Shown one piece after another: positions 37,020-50,240 of a stretch of 64,000 bases of DNA. Positions within the stretch are counted from its first letter, which is position 1, and each line of letters starts with the position of its first letter. The DNA is from Eonycteris spelaea. Lineage: Eukaryota; Chordata; Mammalia; Chiroptera; Pteropodidae. The translations under genes were made by a program, and so were the position numbers. A model generated the notes under the pieces. It had not been told where the DNA came from, did not search any database, and saw nothing but the letters and a program-made list of their open reading frames with translations. The stretch is from positions 8,999,501 to 9,063,500 of the forward strand of contig PUFA01000068.1 of assembly GCA_003508835.1 (NCBI GenBank), in the 5' to 3' direction.

Positions 37020-39240
37020 CTATTAACCCTCAATAAAATGGGTATTGAATGAAAGTACTTCAACATAAAAAAGGCTGTATATGACAAATCCTCAGCTAAT
37101 ATCATACTCAATGGTGAAAAACTGAAAGCCTTTCCTCCAGGATCATAAATAAGACAAGAATGCCCACTCTCACCACTGTTATTCAACATAATACTGGAAG
37201 TCATAGCTAGAGCAGTCAGGCAAGAGAAGGAAATAAAAGGTGTCCATACTGGGAATAAAAAAGTAAAACTGTCACTATTGGCAGATGACATAATTGTATA
37301 TTTAGAAAACCCTAAGACTCCACCAAGAGACTATTAGAAACAATCAACAAATACAGTGAAGTTGCAGGATACAAAATCAATGTGCAAAAATCCATTGCGT
37401 TCCTATATACTAACAATGAAGTATCAGAAGAAGAAATTAATTAATCCCTTTTACAATTGCAACAAAAAGGATAAAATACCTAGGAATAAACTTAACAAAG
37501 TAAGTGAAGCACCTATACACTGAAAACTACAAGACATGGTTAAAAGAAGTTGAAGAAGATTCAAAGAAATGGAAATGTTTCCATTTGATGTTCATGGACT
37601 GGAAGAAATAACAGATAAAATAACCATATCACCTAAAGCAATATACAGATTTGATGTAATCCCCATTAAAATCCTAAAGGCATTTTTCAAAGAAATAAGA
37701 CAAAAAATTCTCAAATTTTATGGAACCACAAAATACCCCAAAGAGCCAAAGCAATCCTGACATAAAAGAACAAAGCCAGAGGTATATTCCCTGATTTCAA
37801 ATTTTACTACAAAGCTACAATAATCAAAACAATATGGTATTAGCAGAAAAACAGATACAGAGATCAGTGGAACAGAATTGAGAGCCCAGAAATAAAGACA
37901 CATATATATGGGCAAATATTTTCAACAAAGGAACCGAAACATACAATGGAGTAAAAAAAGCCTCTTCAATAAATAATGTTGGGAAAATTGGAAAGCCACA
38001 TGCAAAAGAATGAAACTAGACTGCTATTTGACACCATACACAAAAATTAACTCAAAACAGATTAAAGGCTTGAATATAAGACCTAAAACAATAAATCCAT
38101 AGAAGAAAACATAAGTACTAAACTTAAGGACCTCGGTCTCAGAGGGATTTTCGTGAACTTGACCCCAAAGGCAAGGGAAGTAAAAGCAAAAATAAATAAA
38201 TGGGACTGTATCAAAATGCTTCTACACAGCAAAAAAAAATCAAAACTAAAAGTCAGCCAACCGAACAGGAGAAGATATTTGCAAGTGATATCTCTGATAA
38301 GGGATACACAAAATATATAAAGAACTCATTTTAAAAAATCCAGTTAAAAAATGGGCAAAGGACCTGAGCAGACTCTTTTCCAAGAAGACATACAGATGGC
38401 CAACAAATAGATGAAAAGATGCTCAACTTTCAGTAGCTATAAGGGAAGTGCAAATCAAAACCACAATGAGATACCACCTCATGCCCGTTAGAATGGCTAT
38501 TATCAATAAGACAAGAAATAACAAATGTGGGAGAGGATGTAGAGAAAAAGGGAACCCTCATACACTGCTGGTGAAAATGTAAATTGGTACAGCCTCTATG
38601 GAAAACAGTATGGTGTTTCCTCAAAGAATTAAAAATAGAGCTACATATGACCCAGCAATCCTTCTTCTGGGTAGCTACCCAAAAAATTTGAAAACACTTA
38701 TTTGTAAAGGTATATGTACCCCTATGTTCATTGCAACATTATTCACAATAGCCAAGACATGGAAGCAACCTAAGTGTCCTTCAACTGGCAATTGGAAAAA
38801 GAAAAAGTGATACATGTATACAATGGAATATTCTTCAGCCATAAAAAATGCTGAGATATTGCCATGTGACAACATGGATGGATAGTGTGCATATCATGCT
38901 AAGTGAAATAAATCAGATGGAAAAGGACAAGAACTATATGATTTCACTCATGTGGGATATAAAACAAAGCAACAAACAAACTCAAAGACACAAACAACAG
39001 TGTGGTGGTTATCAGAGAGGAAGTGGGTTAGGGGAAGAATGAAGAGGGTAAAGGGGGTCAAATATATGATGAAAGAAGGAGACTAGACTTTGGGTGGTGA
39101 GCACACAATGCAATATATAGACTGTATATTACAGAATTGTACCTGAAACTGACAATGTTATTAGCCAATGTTGCCCCGATAAACTTAATTTTTAAAAACT
39201 GACCTTTAAATTTTTAAAAAATCTGAAAAAAAATAAAAAT
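37020..39240 (+). mobile_element. 5'-truncated LINE-1 with decayed ORF2, sense
   Basis: A 2.2-kb L1 3' half. At about 37260-37320 a frame reads [16 protein letters not shown], which is the reverse-transcriptase catalytic block (ADD). Downstream come the endogenous L1 phrases 'cctaggaataaacttaacaa', 'atgggcaaaggacctgagca' and 'tacatatgacccagcaatcc', the 3'UTR text 'acaatgttattagccaatgt', and an A-rich end. Several stops and frameshifts, so inactive. It starts right behind the NARS2 polyadenylation signal and lies in the same direction as the gene. Confidence 0.9.
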
Positions 39241-39499
39241 AAATAACTGATCTTTATAAAAGTTAATGAGCTATGTTAATTATTTAAACTAATCACTGTT
39301 GTGTCATGATTAGTTTACATTAGATGTTATAACTTTTCTAATAATAATATATTTTTGATACCTATAGGGAAAAAAGTTATATTTTATAATTCTACTTGGC
39401 CTTTTCCCAGGGAAATTTGAAGAAAGATATTTTTAGTCCTATATGAGGATGCAGATGTAGTTAAACCTACAGGATGGGTAATTCTGGAGTTGAAAGTAA

Positions 39500-39661
39500 T
39501 GTCTGTTAGAGTGAGAAGATCACTGATATTGGAGTTTGAGACCTGACATTGCTACCACTTTGCATGTATGAATCTGGACAAGCCACTTACTCTGTGTGAG
39601 CTTGTACATCATTTTTCTCAGAGTTGATATAATAATTACATGAAAGTGTGTGTGTGTGTGT
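39500..39661 (+). repeat. MIR SINE, sense, ending in a short TG run
   Basis: 'tggagtttgagacctgacat', 'gacaagccacttactctgtg', then (TG)n at 39645-39661. Confidence 0.6.
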
Positions 39662-40194
39662 TTAAAACTGAAATGCCACACGAATTTTTTTAACTCTTAG
39701 TCTTCGTTGAGTTACATATATATGGACTTAAAGCAAATTGTATATAGTAGAATTTGTTCTATCAAATAATTGTTAAAAGGTATGCATGCCAGAATAATCA
39801 ACTTTCTAAGTCTCATTAGATTATTTATCTTTGACTATTTCCTAATGAGTTTGTATATGCACTTTATTTTAACCTAACTGAAAACAGCTGAAAAGAACGA
39901 CAGAATCCTAGAGTTGGAACTCATGGAAGTTCTGAGAGGTTGTCAAGGTCAAACTTCTGCATGATGCAGAGAGATTCTTTATACGTGGGTAGCCTCTTCT
40001 TGGCAAAGGCTTGGTATCCCAGAAAATAGCTCATTTCATTTCTGAATATCTCTAATTGGTAGCTTCTGCTGAGCTAAAATCTACTTCCCTAGAACTTTAA
40101 TCCCTTGAGCTTAGTGCCAAGTTTAGGAGAGAATAAAAGAGATAATTAGGGCTCTGTTAGGCTTACCTCAACTATGGGTTTAAGAGAGAAATCA

Positions 40195-40465
40195 TTTGTT
40201 TATTCAACAAATATTATTTGAGCATACTCTATGTGCCAAGAACTGTGCTAGGTGCTAGATGAACAATAGTGAACAAAACAGAAATGATTCCTTTTGTGGA
40301 ATTTACAGTCTATAGAAAATATACACAATAAGTAAATAAAATATTATTTTAAAATAGGACATATGCTATAATTTTTTTACAAAGAACAGGGCAAGAATAA
40401 ATAAGCTTGCTAGAGAAGGCATCTCTGAAAAGGTGATGTTTAACCTTAGATCTGGAAGATAAAAT
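40195..40465 (-). repeat. L2 3' end, antisense
   Basis: Well-kept reversed L2 terminus: 'tttattcaacaaatattatt', 'tgtgccaagaactgtgctag', 'aggcatctctgaaaaggtga'. Confidence 0.8.
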
Positions 40466-43400
40466 GCAAAAACCATTTAAAATATTTGCAATATCAGCCA
40501 ATATTGATTTGGCATTCAAGTCTTGATACTGTATTGATTTTGTGGAGCAGGAATCACAACCATTCACAGGCCCCAACCCTGGAGGCATTACTAGTTTCCA
40601 GGGCTATCAGAAATCATGCCTCTAGTGATTTTTGAGGAACCAGATAGAATGATATGTTATCATGTTGGTGGAGCATCAAAAATAATACTAATAGAATACT
40701 AAATTAGAGAAACCCCAGGTTCTGGTCCTAGTGTCACCATTAATTTAGCTGTGGAGCGTTAGGCAAATAAGTCATCTTTGTGGCCTCCAGTTATTTTATC
40801 TGCAGAACTAAATGAACTCTAAAGATCCTCCTATCTCTTAATCTTCCATGAATCTGTGCTGGACATAGTCAGTGTGATAATCGATTTAGAGTTTAACCTT
40901 TAGACTTTATGTTAGTACATACTAGGTCCTGAAAATGTATAAGGAATCAAAATCACTGAAATTTTAACAGTAGACTTAAGTGTATTGGATGTGTTGTATA
41001 CGTGAGGTGGGCGTAGGTCCTGCTCAAGAAGTCAACCATACATTGTTCCTTACCTTTTTGATAGTCTTCAGCAGTATATTTCCAAACTTTAATAATTATT
41101 TGTTTATTCTTTCCCTTCACAATTGATCACACAATGAATATCTGGTTGGAGCCAAACATTTGCCACTTATAAAAAGCCTAATCATTTTCACCAGTGGCTT
41201 AAAATTTCTATTTTACCAATTATTGAACTAAAACAAACACTGGTGTCAGACAAAGATGATGAAAACTAATGTGTTGCTTGCAGGCAGCATCAATAGGAAG
41301 AAACTTTAAAATGTTAAATTGTCAGCTGATACATGAATATCCAAATTCTACATATAAACACCATTGTATAATTCTATGTATAATGAATAAAAGTGTGGGC
41401 TTAATAGTTGAGGACCATCTATATTATAATATTTTTATAGGGCTTAATGAGTTAAAATGTGATTTATGAGTGGTTTTTTTTCTACTTGGGTAATCAGTTT
41501 CCAGTGAGGAAAAAAATCTGATTCTGTTTTCCCAAGATTCCCAAACATCACCTCAAATAGTAGTCCCAGCAACCCAAGAAAGAATATATTCTAAAACTTA
41601 GATTTCCATCATTCTCTTTCTCATTTCAAATTTTGAAGTAGGTAGAGAAAAATAGTTACTTTCCATCTGGCTGTCCTCTTGCCTAGGGAAGTTGCGTTTT
41701 GGGTTTGTGGGGGTTTTTTGTTGTTTTTTAGGTTTTTTTGTCTGACAAGAACTTAATAATTGTGTGAGTGATCCACTCCAGATCTAGACAAAACTCTCCC
41801 ACCCTCTGACCCAGCCCAGAGAATCTAACTGTCACACACAGCAGAGGAACTGTTTGGCCTTTTGTCCCTCTCAGACAGGATCTGCCAGAGTGTCCCTCCA
41901 CAATGTTTCACATCATATTCTCTGTAAATCGAATGTAGACATTCAAGTGTGACTGAACAGGCATTGAAGATGCAATTGGTTAGATGGATTAACTCTACTT
42001 TAAATCTCTTGTTTCAGATAATTATAGATGAAAGATGCTTCTTTGGATCGGATTGCTATTTATTCATATATTTATTTTAGTAAGTGGTGAGGCAAGAACA
42101 TAAAAATGCAGAGTTGAAAGACAGATTGGCCTGGATTGAATTGATAAGAAATGTGTGGGGCTTTTGGCTTCTAATCAATATTTGTATTCAGAATGCAATC
42201 TAAAGTATGCATAATAAAAAGAAAACAGGTGGGAGTAATATCTGATTATAGTTTCTTCCCAGTGTATATCCCAAATTAAAAGATTTTAAAAAAGCATTAA
42301 GAGCAGAAAGCAACCTTAATCACCCTACACAAAAATGATTAATAAGACTTCCATAAGAGAGATCTTACTAGATCATAGTCGACACCTATCCAGAAACCTA
42401 GACATTCTGCCATTGCCAGGAGCCCTAGAGTGTCCCTCTGATCAGTTGCAGCTCCAGTTAGCTCTTGTCTGATGAATTTAAACCCATTATTAGCACATGT
42501 GTGGGAGTTTCTAGGGTACCTTTGTAAAGAAGTCAGGAGTTTAGGTGGTTCATAAAATCAGACAGCTATTGAATTAACATAGCTCATGACCCCTCCATAA
42601 CTTTAACATATTCACAATATATCATGGACCTCATTCTGTTGTAGCTTATTGTACCTCAAATTCATCTGGTTTCATGAAAGATTCTTTTATTTGTTACAAA
42701 GATTGGCTATTTGGAATTCCTAATATTGAGGGAGAGTAAGACTATGAATAAAGTTCACTGCTCTGAGCCTCCAGAGAAACTAAAAACACAGAACTTTTTA
42801 TAGTAATTAAAGACGCTTGCATCTTAAGCCCCAGAGTTTACTAGACATGTTGCAAAACAAACACATTGACCTCTGATTTCATTGTTCTGCACAGAAAGAA
42901 GAAAATTAGAATGTGAAGAAATATGATGATCAAGCTCAAATACATTTCAGTAAAGAGAAATATTGAAAATGGAATAAAGGGTCTTGGACCCAGCAATGTA
43001 CTTAAGCTCACCACGCTTCAATTTTTTAAATGAATTTATACTCATATTTGCCCGACCTTTTAGAATTATCCTACAATATACATAGACATACACATGAAAG
43101 AACTTTGGTGGGAATTATTAAAATCCTCCTCAAAGTGATGGACATTTGATACTTCAAGATGATACTTGAAATGATATTTCAAGAGTAGAAACTTGGTGGG
43201 CCCATCCAGCAAAGGTTCTTTTCGTACTTCAAATATACATGTATACAGGCTAGAACTGTATTTTGCAGAACCTGGGCCATTTACAACTTTGAACCTTTGA
43301 CTCATAATCTCTGCACACTGGCTAAGAACTGCTGCTTGGCTGTTTACTAGGAGCCTAGATTTGAAGAATCTTTTAGAAATTATATTCCTTTCCATGTCTG

Positions 43401-44119
43401 TGGTATATAAATATTTTCCCCAGTTCCTAGTAATTTATGCACCGTCCCTTCAGTAAATAGGAACTCTCGAACCTTAAGAGAGAACTTAATTCTTGGAGAA
43501 CTCTGACGAGGTAATAAGAAAATCTACCTCTCCATAGCATGCAAATATAATAAATTAGAAACAACAACACTTTCTCTTCTCCCCAGCCTTCTCCCATAGA
43601 GCAATATGTCCTTCCCTAAAGGGCTGCGCCCCACTAGGTCATTCATCACGCTGTATATCCCTTAAATGGACCTTTCTCTTGGCAGAGGAATGCTTCCCTC
43701 CACTATCTACTCAGCTGCTACCCAAATATCCTGTGATACCAGTCTTGATATTAGAAAAGCTTTAAAGTTTCCAGTGCCTTCTTTCTATGTCTTACGGCCT
43801 GTAGTAGTTGTTCTTCTTCCTGTATATATAATACTACTAAAAAAATCATAGTTACAATTTTAGAATGTTCAGGTCAGTTCCAGCGGCCTGCATTTGGGGA
43901 TTGTGGGAATGGACTTGGGTTGAAGAACAGTAAGTTCACTGAAGGTTTCCACTAATATGCAGATTTTATTTGCAGTGCCCCAAAAGGGAGAAACTGACTC
44001 CTATACAGTTAGGATATGCCAGCTGATGATGTCTCTAAATGTAATTTCCATCTTCCACGTTCTGCATTACAGACTTTTGCAATAGGAGATTGCTGCCAGA
44101 AAATGTGCTGGATTTTCGG

Positions 44120-44330
44120 TGTCTTGGAAAGGGTATTAGACATAGAAGGAGAAGACTTTGGTTTAAGTCTGGCACTCTACTTGGAAGTTATGGAAACTTG
44201 AGCAAATTATTTTATCTCTGAGTTTGTATATCCATCTGAAAATGAGGGTAATACTTATAAAGCGTTGTGAGAAATAATGATTACATGAAAGGGTCTCATG
44301 AACTGAAAAGAACTATACAAGTATAAGGTT
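44120..44330 (+). repeat. MIR SINE, sense
   Basis: 'ttggtttaagtctggcactc', 'ccatctgaaaatgagggtaa', 'cttataaagcgttgtgagaa'. Confidence 0.65.
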
Positions 44331-44709
44331 TTCTATGGAAAACCTTTTCAAAATTCAAAAACCTGTATGAACTAAGATATTTATTGCTTATTGAATGAAA
44401 TATTTTATAGCCATTATAAATTATAAGAGCAAATGTGTTGAAAAAGTTTTAATTGTAGTTTGCAATTACAACGGTATAAAAGCTACATACATGGACTAGA
44501 AGCACATGGGGGGTGGAATTAAATCAGCTATTCTAGGGCAGTAGAATTGAATCATTTTTTCTTTCAAAATCTCTTTGGTGTATTCAGTTCAATAAAGTTA
44601 CTGAGCACTCGTTGTTCCCGGTCCAGTGCCTGTTTCTGTTGATACAGGGAGAAACAGGACATGCTTCTTGGACTCCCATTTCACAGTCTTTGCAAAGTTT
44701 ATTGTGTAT

Positions 44710-47340
44710 AGGAATCTGGTTCCAGTAAGATGATAGAGAAGGTAAATGCTGTGTTTGCCTCCTCTCACAACCACATCAAAATTAGAACTACAGAACAGCC
44801 ATCATTGGGAGTCACCTGAAGTCTAGCTGAACAAATGTTCTACAACTGGGGACACACAGGAGAGGCCACCTGGAGGCTGGTAGGAAGGGCGGAGACATGG
44901 AATGGGCTGGTCTCACACCCACATGTGCTGGTTGAGAATCAGGAAGGAGATTCCCACTGCAGAGATCCCCAGACCTACACCAGGGTCCCAGCCCAGGGTT
45001 CCAGTGTCAGGAAGAGAAGTCCCCGCAATATCTGGCTGTGAAAACCAGCAGAGAATGTGGCCAGTGAGACAGAGGGCCACTGGAATCTCAGACATTCCTC
45101 TTAAGCGGACTATGCATGGACTTACTCACTGACAGACTCACTCACTCTGAGCTCCAGTGCTGAGGCAGCAGCTCGAAAGGCACCAGGGAAAAACAGAGAG
45201 GAGTTGAGTTGTCTGGCTTAGGTGAGGCTGGAGTGGCTTTCTCCCAGACAGAAGTGCTGGCAGAGGGCATTGTTCTTTGTTGCGCTCTCCTCCTGCTCAG
45301 TTTGCAGACACAGGCAGCAGCCACATCTGAGTGCCCATTCGCACCATGCTGGTGATTCCCTGAGACTGCCCCACCCAATTTGTGGGCCCACCCAGGCTAT
45401 CTCCAGTGGCTTTATCATACAACTGGCCTGTCTTGGCTCATGCTGAAGACTTTCCTAAAACCTGTCAAAGGTTCACAAAACCTAAATAAGCAATATCTGT
45501 CCTTGGCATGCCTTGAACCTCTCACTGAGCAGCCTCAAGCCCAGGACTAGCAGCAGCCATCCTTGGTTTGTAGCTTGGCCTCTCAAGCCACATCAGAGCT
45601 CGGCATGAGTGGTGGCCTTCTGCAGCTTGCTTGGAGGCTCATGCCAGGTAGCCCCAGGCAGGGCACAGACTGTGGCTAAACTTGGCTTGTGGCAGGACCC
45701 CTCTTAGAAGGCTCCAGCCTGCACACCTGGTGGCCAGCTTCAGTCTGAGCCATAGCATCACCTGGGGCCACATCTGAGGACAACACACCCAGAGGGCAGA
45801 CTGAGCAGGCACCAGAGCCCAGCTAAAGCAAACGCTGGTCTGCAGGGTCAACCGCTGTACAACAGCTCCAGTGTCCTCACTAGCCAGTCTTCACAACCAA
45901 TCAGCCTGAGGATCAGTCCCTCCCACTGATGTGCAAAAAGCAACCAAGGCTCAACTACAATAGGAGGGCACGTACAACCCATACAAGGGACATTCCTGGA
46001 GCTCCCAGCGCAGGAAACCGCGGAGACTGCACCACTCTGCCCACAGGACACCTACTACATAAGCCCACTCTGCTAAGACCAGAAGACTTAGCAGCGCTAC
46101 CTAATGCATAGAAACAAACCCAGAAGGCAGCCAGAATGGAGAGACAAAGAAACGTCGCAAATGAAAGAACACAAGAAGGCTCCAGAAAAAGAGCTAAACA
46201 AAATGGAGAGAAGCAGTCTCCCATTTGCAGCGTTCGAAATACTGGTTATAAGGATGCTCAATGAACTTAGGAGAAGAGTAGATGGACTCAGAACTTTCAC
46301 AAGGAGATAGAAGACCTAAACATGGAGACGGAAAACATAAAGTATCAGTCAGAAATGAAGAATACCTTAGGAGGGATCAAAAGTAGATTAGAGGAAGCAG
46401 AGGAGTAAATCAGTGAATCAGAAGATAAGGGAGCAGAAAACACCCAATCAGAACAGGAACAAGAAAAAAAAATCCAAAAAAGTGAAGATAGTTTAAGAGG
46501 CCTCTGGGACAATGTCAAGCATACCGACTTCACATCATAGGGGTACGAGAGGAAGAGAGAGAGTAAGGAATCGAAGACCTGTTTCAACAAATAATGACTG
46601 AAAATTTCTCTAACCTGGAGAAGGAAATAGACATACAAGTCCAGGAAGCTCGGAGTCCCAAATAAGATGAACCTGAAGAGGCCCACACCAAGACCCATCA
46701 TAATTAAAATACCAAAGGTTATAGACAAAAAATCTCTAAAGCAGCAAGAGAGAAGCACCCAGTCACCTGAAAGAGAGCTCCCATAAGACTGTCAGTTAAT
46801 TTCTCACCGGAAACTTTGCAGACCAGAAGGGATTGGCATGAAATGTTCAAGTGATGAAAAGCAACCTTCAATCAAGATTACTCAGCAAAGCTATTATTTA
46901 GAATAAAAGGACAGGTTAAAGGACAGGTTCCCAAACAAGAAAAAACTAAATGAGTTGATCACCAGCAAACCAGTATTACAGGAAATGTTGGAGAGACAGC
47001 TTTAAGAAGAAGAATATATATATGAATAATAAAATGCCAGTCAAAAGATAGGGCAGCTGAATGAATAAGAAAACAAGACCCTTACATATGCTGCCTATAC
47101 AAGAGACTCACTTCAGATGGAAAGACGGATTAAGAAGTAAAATTGGTAACTACAAAATAGTTATGGTGATGTAAAGTATAGCATAAGGAATATAGTCAAT
47201 ATTATCAATATAATTATGTATGCTTTCAGATGGGTATTAGATTTATCAGGGTGATCACTTTGTAAGTTATAAATGTCTAATCACTATGTTGTACACCTGA
47301 AGTATATCTTATGCCAACTGTAATTAAAAATTTAAAAAAA
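44710..47340 (+). mobile_element. HAL1-like element (L1 with ORF1 only)
   Basis: A 2.6-kb copy that goes from an L1-type 5'UTR (from about 44710: 'tttgcctcctctcacaacca', 'ctagctgaacaaatgttcta') to an ORF1 remnant, then straight to an L1 3'UTR (47125-47340: 'taactacaaaatagttatgg', 'cactatgttgtacacctgaa'). ORF1 pieces visible in the plus frames are the coiled-coil start MLNELRRRVDG (about 46250), IKSRLEEAEE (about 46380), LRGLWDNVKHTD (about 46500) and the C-terminal FPNKKKLNELITSKPVLQEM (about 46930-46990). No ORF2 endonuclease or reverse transcriptase lies between ORF1 and the 3'UTR. This ORF1-only layout and length define half-L1 (HAL1) elements, which relied on L1 machinery. Stops and frameshifts make it inactive. 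Confidence 0.8.
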
Positions 47341-47559
47341 TTATTTTTAAAAAGCTGTTTAATGGAAGAGTCTGGTAGTCTGGCTCCTGAGTCCACATCC
47401 TTAATCACTAGACTGTACCTATGCTTCTCAGTGATAATTTTACTTCAGACCCAACAAACACAGAAGAAGCTACTCAGGGCAGTCAGTCCTCTCTTCACAA
47501 AGCAAACTGTAATTTCGTTTCAGCAAAACATTATGTTAATATCATTTTGAAAGTTTTAA

Positions 47560-47735
47560 AAAAATCACTTGATTAATTTGGATGACCCTGATCCCCACCC
47601 CTAGAAAGTCTGATTCAGTAGGTCTGGGATGGAACAGCCCACAATTTGTGTTTCTTAAACAGTTACCCTGAGTGATTCTAGTAATTCTAATGTAGGCAGT
47701 TTAATTCCACAGTGTGAGAAACCTTCAGTGAGGTT
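47560..47735 (+). mobile_element. MER5A-like hAT-Charlie MITE
   Basis: 'cccacccctagaaagtctga', 'ttcagtaggtctgggatgga' and 'tagtaattctaatgtaggca' followed by 'gtgagaaacc' match the MER5A layout. Non-coding. Confidence 0.7.
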
Positions 47736-48544
47736 TTAATATTTTTACAGTAAAAGATTAATAATAATTACAGACATCTGCTCATTGAAGAAGATACTCT
47801 GTGACTACCCTGTCTGAATCTCTGAGCTGGTTTTTATGCCTTTATATGCAGGATGAGCAAACCAGCCTGCAGGGTGATAGTGCTCTATACATGTGTTTCT
47901 CTCCCACTCTGATTCCTCCTATGCCTACTGTTGTATCAATATTTGGATGCTTCCCCTTTTCTTTCACCACCCTACCCCCAACCAGATATGTCAACGTTAT
48001 TGAAATAAAATAGAAAACATATCTAGTTTACTAATTTTTCTGGAAGACTCTTGTATATAGTTAATGTTTCTCAAAAAACTTACTGGGCTATTCATTGATC
48101 AACAGCCACAAAAAATCCGTATGTGGAAACTTCTGAGTCTTAATGCGTGACTATCATTTAGCTCCTGATCAGTTTTTTCCCAGTAGGTTAGCAGCCCTCA
48201 ACAGATTCCTGTTTTGCCCCTCGGGTTGGAGTATGTCCTGCACCCCGACTCAGCACCGCTTGTTTTCACATGCCTGTGACTGGGCTTGGGTGGCTTTCTC
48301 AGGCTACACACCTGTCGCCTCTTAGTCACCCAGAATTAAAATATTACAACTCTAATCACACTGTCTGAGGCTGTGAGGCTTTATTTTAAGAGCAGTGACA
48401 CTCCAAAATGCAGCTAGGATTTCTTCATGTTCACATGTTTATATTACTAGTGTTAGTGTTTACATTACTTATACTTCAAGATACCAAGGGTTGGACAATG
48501 ACTTCCAGACTCCCTCCTTTCATTCTGCTCTCTCAAAACTATAT

Positions 48545-48705
48545 GCAAATTCTGGTCATATGCTGCTGTCATTTGTCTTCTCTGCCACAACCTAAGCTCC
48601 ATGAGAACAGAGAGGAGAATGCGTTCATCTTCATATGTGCAGTGCTCTGGAGAGCATCTGGCCCGTAGTGGGTACTCATTAAATAACTCTGGAATGAATT
48701 AGGTA
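48545..48705 (+). repeat. L2 3' end, sense
   Basis: 'acctaagctccatgagaaca', 'gagcatctggcccgtagtgg', 'gtactcattaaataactctg' and GAATGAATT. Confidence 0.7.
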
Positions 48706-48724
48706 TCACTGAGGTATCAAAAAA

Positions 48725-48776
48725 AGGAAGGAAGGAAGGAAAGGAAGGAAGGAAGGAAGGAAGGAAGGAAGGAAGA
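48725..48776. repeat. (GGAA)n microsatellite
   Basis: About 12 GGAA/GAAG units with one interruption (GGAAAGG). Confidence 0.95.
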
Positions 48777-49054
48777 TGTCCATCAGACAAAAGAGAAATA
48801 TTCCTTAAAAGGTAATACCCAATTGGCTTTTCCCTCTTTTACATCTGAAATATTTCATAAATGTTTAAACTAGTCCCTTCAGCGTATATTCAGGACTGGA
48901 ACCATTGCCTAACATAGAACAAAAAGTCAGGAATCAAAAATAATTGTATTTGTCTTCATAATCTGTTACCAAAGGTGAGGTTCTAGGGCAGCTCTCCCAG
49001 CATTGCTTCTAGAATACAGTGATCTAATAGATCAATTCTCAAGAACCTCACTAT

Positions 49055-49137
49055 ACTGTTCATCATTATATAACCAGCACCTAGCCACATGCCTTGCACA
49101 CAGCAGATGCTCAGTAAATATTTGCTGAGTGAATGTA
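49055..49137 (+). repeat. L2 3' terminus, sense
   Basis: 'accagcacctagccacatgc', 'agatgctcagtaaatatttg', 'ctgagtgaatg'. Confidence 0.75.
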
Positions 49138-49759
49138 TTTTATGGACAAAAGAATTTCAGAAGCAAGTCTTAGATGAACTTAGAATTGCTCAGATTTTCA
49201 GTTAGTGGTTTCTCCACATCACTGTCTAAATCCAGACAACTTTCCTGCCTCCAAATTGAAGTGGCTATTACATCATCTAATTCAGCAAATGTTAATTGAT
49301 GTCTAGTCTGTGTAGCTCTGGGGGCACCCAAAAACAATTAAACCTAAGCCCTTACAGTTTCAGTCACAGTTGGTTGCTACAGGCCTTGTGTTCCTACAAC
49401 GTTCGGAACCTACCTCTGTTATAACATTACCTGTACACTACTGTAGACATCTGCCTACCAGTTTCTCTCCTCAGAAAGACCCTGAACTTAAGACCCTGGA
49501 CTTATTCATCTTTGTATTCCTATGCTGAACTTGTGGTAGTAGGTTCTTAGAAAATCCTTATTGAGAATTGAATAACAAATACATAAATATTTCCTAAGTA
49601 ACATGTATTTGAATGTAAGTGTTTCGTATTTGAATAGAAATTCATGCCTAAGTGTTTTCCAAAGTTTCAAGTGATACTCAATATGTCCTGAAAGAAACAA
49701 AGCTGGTTTTCATGTCTCTCTTAAACAAGGTGCTTAATTAATGATCAAACCCGTCCCTC

Positions 49760-50240
49760 CTCTATGAAGTCCCCCACCTCTATCCCAGCCAGTGTATCCC
49801 CAGCAGATGAACTGGGGACATGAGCTTCCCTTGCTGACTGTATTAGGGGTGGATACCTGACCTAAAATGCACTAGTCTCATTTTTCTCTTGGAAAATTGC
49901 AGTTGAGAACACTAGAGTGTCTGGACTGCTCATTTGAACCAGGAACATGTCAACTTAGGAGCTGCAAGGCAATCATGTACCTGAAGAGATGGAGAAAGCA
50001 GTCTACAGAGAGAAAGGAAGGAAGGCAAAATGCTCAGAGATGAAAACCCATGTGGCCCATGAAAGAGAGACAGCCCTGCAAACTGGCTGCCTAGTTTTTG
50101 CTCCATTTAGTTCTTGGTTGCTACCCTTCCTGAGGCCAGATTATTCAACCTTTTCTTGGGTTTCATGGGATATATCTCATTTGCTGACCAATAAATTCCC
50201 TATTTGGGCTTCAGTGAATTTCAAATGAGTATCTGTTTTT
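49760..50240 (+). repeat. Possible old solo LTR
   Basis: The far end reads 'gaccaataaattccctattt' followed by 'gggcttcagtgaatttc', which is the polyadenylation-signal region of a retroviral-type LTR. 'tgaggccagattattcaacc' also fits an old LTR. Family not assigned; no viral gene is present. Confidence 0.35.

Larger units (their letters stand above)
39241..44709. other. Intergenic sequence between NARS2 and the HAL1 copy
   Basis: Besides the MIR and L2 pieces listed, this is AT-rich DNA without a recognisable gene. 40860-44100 in particular shows no repeat family or coding exon I can name. A repeat-like piece at 39895-40090 is unassigned. Confidence 0.75.

Noticed and set aside
37260..37320. 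Active L1 reverse transcriptase
   Set aside because: The ADD block is visible, but stops and frameshifts surround it and the copy is 5'-truncated.
46345..46758. A 137-codon minus-strand gene
   Set aside because: It is antisense to the ORF1 remnant of the HAL1 copy and has no features of its own.
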